Positions 30,072-32,541 of a stretch of 32,541 nt of DNA are shown here, in pieces. The notes beneath the pieces are model-generated. The model saw only the letters and a program-made list of their open reading frames with translations, was not told where the DNA came from and did no database searches. The translations under genes and the position numbers were made by a program. Location: positions 1 through 32,541 of the forward strand of contig JBOGVS010000035.1 of the NCBI GenBank assembly GCA_050692555.1. The letters are read 5' to 3'. The first letter of the stretch is position 1; every line of letters starts with the position of its first letter. The DNA comes from DAITPV01 sp050692555. Its GTDB lineage: Bacteria; Actinomycetota; UBA4738; CALAEC01.

Positions 30072-31355
30072 TTACGTGTCCGCCAGGACCCGGTAGGTCT
30101 CCACGGGCTCGGACCGGCCCTTGACCTCCTGAGCCCCGGCCGGCTCGGCGTTGATGCCGGAGGCCGCCTCCACCGTGGCTGCCGAGGCCAGCACCTCGCC
30201 TCCTTCGGCCACGGCCTGGAGGCGCTGAGCGATGTTGACCGCGTCGCCGACCACCGTGTACTCGAGCCTGCCGCCCCCTCCGAGCGTTCCGGCGATGACC
30301 ATTCCGGTGTTCACGCCGATCCCCATGTCCACCGGCGCCACTCCTGCGGCCGCTGTCTCCTCGTTCAGCGCCCGCTGGCGGAACTGCATGGCCAGGGCGC
30401 ACCGGAGCGCTCGTTCCGCGTGATCCGGCAGGGGATCGGGAGCGCCGAACACCGCCATGACCGCGTCGCCGGCGAACTTGTCCAGGGTCCCGCCGTGGTC
30501 CAGCACCACTTCGGCCATGGCCGCCAGGTGGCGGGACAGGAGGTCGACCACCTCGCGGGGGGACATGGTCTCGGCCATCGTGGAAAAGCCCCGGATGTCC
30601 GAGAACAGGATGGTGGCCTCCAGCTCCTCCTGCTCGATGGGAGCCTGCCGGAGCCGGTCGGCCACCTGAGAGGGGACGAACGACCGTAGCGTCCGGGTGG
30701 AGGCCTCCCGGTCCACCACCGCGGCGTGGAGTCGCTTGAGCTCGTCGACGGCCGCGCTGGCGCCGCGGCCCGCATCGTCGGCCAGGCGGGCGAACAGCTC
30801 GGTGACCCGCCCGTCGATGTCCTCCTGGGTGGTGCTCAGCCGTTCGGCCATCTCCGCGTAGCCGAGGCCCTGGGCCATGAGGTCGAGGACCTCGCGATCG
30901 TGTCCCAGGGACTCCTTTCTTCCCGACAGGCGCTCGGCGATCGTCGGGTCGACCAGGGAACCGCCCGCGGCCACCTCGCGAATGGCCCGGGCCAGCTCGT
31001 CGCCCTCGCCCAGCCGGTCCTTGAGGAGATACCCGAGCCCGCTCTGGCCCTTCCCCAAAAGCGCCAGCGCGTAGGCCTCGTCGTCGTGGGCCGAAAGCAC
31101 TACCACCGCGGTGTCGGGATGCTTGGCCCTGATCTCGTGGGCGGCCTCGATCCCCTCGAGCTGGAACAGCGGGGGCATCTTGATGTCGGTGACCACCACA
31201 TCGGGCACCAGCTCGTCCGCGGTGGCGATCAAGGAGGGGGCATCCTCGGCCACGCCCACCACCTCGATGCCATCGGTGGCGTCGAGGAGGGCTCGGACGC
31301 CCTCCCGAACGAGGACGTTGTCGTCCCCCAGCACCACCCGGATCGGCTCGCTCAC
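30072..31355 (-). CDS. REC - LuxR-type HTH - class III adenylate cyclase fusion
   Basis: 427 residues. Residues 5-125 are a receiver domain (LGDDNVLVREGVRALLD, phospho-Asp D57 in VVVTDIKMPP). Residues about 150-195 look like a LuxR helix-turn-helix (REVLDLMAQGLGYAEMAERL). Residues 240-425 are a cyclase homology domain, with metal Asp residues D253 in LFSDIRGFSTM and D297 in KFAGDAVMAVFG, and transition-state Asn and Arg in VVGDAVNIAQRL. It should make cAMP when the receiver is engaged. GTG 31355 has GGGAGG five bases upstream. The receiver and HTH resemble the divergent response regulator, suggesting a duplication. Confidence 0.92.
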   Translation of the reverse strand: MSEPIRVVLGDDNVLVREGVRALLDATDGIEVVGVAEDAPSLIATADELVPDVVVTDIKMPPLFQLEGIEAAHEIRAKHPDTAVVVLSAHDDEAYALALLGKGQSGLGYLLKDRLGEGDELARAIREVAAGGSLVDPTIAERLSGRKESLGHDREVLDLMAQGLGYAEMAERLSTTQEDIDGRVTELFARLADDAGRGASAAVDELKRLHAAVVDREASTRTLRSFVPSQVADRLRQAPIEQEELEATILFSDIRGFSTMAETMSPREVVDLLSRHLAAMAEVVLDHGGTLDKFAGDAVMAVFGAPDPLPDHAERALRCALAMQFRQRALNEETAAAGVAPVDMGIGVNTGMVIAGTLGGGGRLEYTVVGDAVNIAQRLQAVAEGGEVLASAATVEAASGINAEPAGAQEVKGRSEPVETYRVLADT

Positions 31356-31381
31356 CGTGGCCTCCCGTATACCATCTCCGC
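31356..31381. promoter_or_regulatory. 26-base divergent spacer with a shared GTATAC
   Basis: The spacer holds the cyclase ribosome site (GGGAGG, minus strand). TATACC (31368-31373, plus strand) ends eight bases before the response-regulator ATG, giving a near-leaderless transcript. GTATAC is palindromic, so the same bases could serve as a -10 element on either strand. No -35 box is visible. Confidence 0.35.
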
Positions 31382-32077
31382 ATGACGCTCCGCGTGGTGT
31401 TCGCGGAGGACAACTACCTGGTCCGGGAGGGAACCGCCGCCTTGCTGGCGGATGTCGAAGACCTCGACCTGGTGGCCACCGCGGCCGACCTCGACGAGCT
31501 GCTCCAGGCGGTGGAGGAGCACCGGCCGAACGCTGTGCTCACCGACATCCGCATGCCACCGTCGAACACCACCGAAGGGATCGACGCGGCGCGACGGATC
31601 CGCGCCGCGCATCCGGAGACCGGTGTGGTGGTGCTTTCGCAGTTCGACGAGGAGGAGTACGCCTACGAGCTGCTGAAGGAGGGCGCCGAGGGACTGGGCT
31701 ACCTGCTTAAGGAGCGCGTCGCGGACGTCGCGGAGATCGCCCGGGCGCTGCGCGATGTTGCGGGTGGCGGCTCGGTCCTCGACCCCAAGGTGGTCGAGCG
31801 CTTGGTTGCTCGCCGTGACCGTGAGGCCCGGTCGCCGCTGGCACAGCTGACGGAGCGCGAACGCCAGGTCCTGGGCCTGATGGCCGAGGGGAAGAACAAC
31901 GCCGCCATCGCCGGGGCGCTGTTCCTCACCGAGCGAGCCGTCGAGAAGCACATCAACTCCTTGTTCCACAAGCTCAGTCTGTCCGAGGAGCGCGACGTTC
32001 ACCGCCGCGTGATGGCCGTGCTGGCGTTCCTCCGAGAGACGGGACTCCCCGCGCCCGGTGCACGCGGGGAGTCCTGA
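31382..32077 (+). CDS. NarL/LuxR-family response regulator
   Basis: 231 residues: a receiver domain (VVFAEDNYLVREGTAALLAD, phospho-Asp D55 in VLTDIRMPP, Lys in GYLLKERV) and a C-terminal LuxR helix-turn-helix (LTERERQVLGLMAEGKNNAA, then LTERAVEKHINSLFHKLSL). No histidine kinase is in the window, so its partner is unknown. ATG 31382 has no Shine-Dalgarno and is probably leaderless. The last codons form half of a strong terminator hairpin. Confidence 0.94.
   Translation: MTLRVVFAEDNYLVREGTAALLADVEDLDLVATAADLDELLQAVEEHRPNAVLTDIRMPPSNTTEGIDAARRIRAAHPETGVVVLSQFDEEEYAYELLKEGAEGLGYLLKERVADVAEIARALRDVAGGGSVLDPKVVERLVARRDREARSPLAQLTERERQVLGLMAEGKNNAAIAGALFLTERAVEKHINSLFHKLSLSEERDVHRRVMAVLAFLRETGLPAPGARGES
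32042..32074. terminator. Bidirectional terminator-like hairpin between convergent genes
   Basis: GGACTCCCCGCG (32042-32053) pairs perfectly with CGCGGGGAGTCC (32063-32074): a 12-bp stem with a 9-nt loop. It lies inside the last codons of the response regulator, ending one base before its stop, and 10 bases from the stop of the convergent lipoprotein gene. No T tract follows on either strand. Confidence 0.6.
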
Positions 32078-32084
32078 GCGCACC

Positions 32085-32541
32085 TCAGGCCACCGTGAAC
32101 TCGCCGAACATGCCCTCGAAGGCGTGCGGCGTGCCATCCTCGGTGGTGATGAAGCACACGTAGCTGTACCGCCCGCTCTCCAGGTCCGCGGTGAAGGTCT
32201 TGGACTTCCCCGGCTTGGCCTCGGTGCGGCCGGCGTCCTCGATGACCTCCTGGACCTCCTTCTGGGGGAGCTGGATCAGCTCCTCCAATGGGCGGTCGTC
32301 GTTGATCTTCGCCAGGGTCATCTCGTGCTGCTCCTCCCCCTCGTTGACCAGGGTGAACGTTGCCTCGCCGGCCTCCATGGTCTCCGGGACGCCGTCGAAG
32401 GCATACTCCGTGGGGATCACCTGGAACTCTTGCGCCGCCGGCTCCGGGGACGCCGGCTGCTGGGCGGGCTGGTCCGTCTGCGGCTGCTGCTGCTCGGCGC
32501 AGGCGGCCAGCACCACCATCAGAACCACCGCGATCCTTCTC
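32085..32541 (-). CDS. Cupredoxin-like lipoprotein, start cut by the window edge
   Basis: At the window edge the frame reads RRIAVVLMVVLAAC, a lipoprotein signal with lipobox LAAC. The last window base fits the final G of an ATG, so probably only two bases are missing. A Gln/Pro-rich linker follows, then a beta-sandwich domain starting FQVIPTEYAFDGVPETMEAG. Possible type 1 copper ligands are His in EEQHEMTL and Cys, His and Met in VCFITTEDGTPHAFEGMFGE. The Cys-His spacing (nine residues between) is longer than in plastocyanin. It should be an anchored extracellular electron-transfer or copper protein, or a metal-free cupredoxin fold. Confidence 0.85.
   Translation of the reverse strand, partial: RRIAVVLMVVLAACAEQQQPQTDQPAQQPASPEPAAQEFQVIPTEYAFDGVPETMEAGEATFTLVNEGEEQHEMTLAKINDDRPLEELIQLPQKEVQEVIEDAGRTEAKPGKSKTFTADLESGRYSYVCFITTEDGTPHAFEGMFGEFTVA

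Overview
The window is about 32.5 kb of very GC-rich DNA (near 70 percent by eye) with dense, mostly overlapping genes and many GTG starts. The features point to an uncultured actinobacterium (Actinomycetota): a thrS gene followed directly by an Ap4A-phosphorylase-like HIT gene, an Eis-type acetyltransferase, a mycoredoxin-like protein, a class I beta DAHP synthase next to an AroH-type chorismate mutase, and promoters that sit almost on top of start codons. A run of 100 N flanked by the same 29 bases shows that this is a scaffolded assembly, probably from a metagenome.

Layout. Positions 1-14339 hold an amino-acid supercluster. On the minus strand lie ilvD and then, behind their own promoter, aroH, aroF and the start of tyrA. 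On the plus strand one compact operon carries a 96-residue unknown gene, ilvB, ilvN, ilvC, leuA, leuC, leuD, leuB, cimA and pheA. Together with ilvE (minus strand, 14744-15667) this gives valine and leucine synthesis, isoleucine synthesis through citramalate, and the chorismate-to-phenylalanine/tyrosine branch. Both arms appear to be controlled by ribosome-mediated attenuation. The aro arm has a leader peptide with Trp, Phe, Phe, Tyr, Tyr, Trp codons and well-defined mutually exclusive RNA hairpins. The ilv arm has a leader peptide ending in Leu-Val-Leu-Ile-Thr ahead of a perfect terminator hairpin.

Positions 14299-23742 hold a DUF1801 protein, ilvE, an MFS transporter with an unusual N-terminal domain, an Eis-like acetyltransferase, a secreted HELLH metallopeptidase with a PEBP-like lipoprotein, thrS, the HIT hydrolase and an LtrA membrane protein.

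Positions 23815-32541 are accessory. They include an AlkZ-like glycosylase, a VOC protein, two SRPBCC/AHSA1 proteins with an ArsR regulator, methyltransferases, a response regulator divergent from a REC-HTH-adenylate cyclase, and a cupredoxin-like lipoprotein. Four genes here carry frameshifts, at least three of them in G/C runs.

The most notable item is at 25802-26476: a MerB-like (organomercurial lyase family) gene in which an in-frame UGA replaces the second catalytic cysteine. A perfect 9-bp hairpin with a GGUC loop follows 19 nt after that UGA, at nearly the position of the E. coli fdhF SECIS loop. I interpret this as a selenocysteine-containing MerB homologue in a VOC-MerB-methyltransferase operon.
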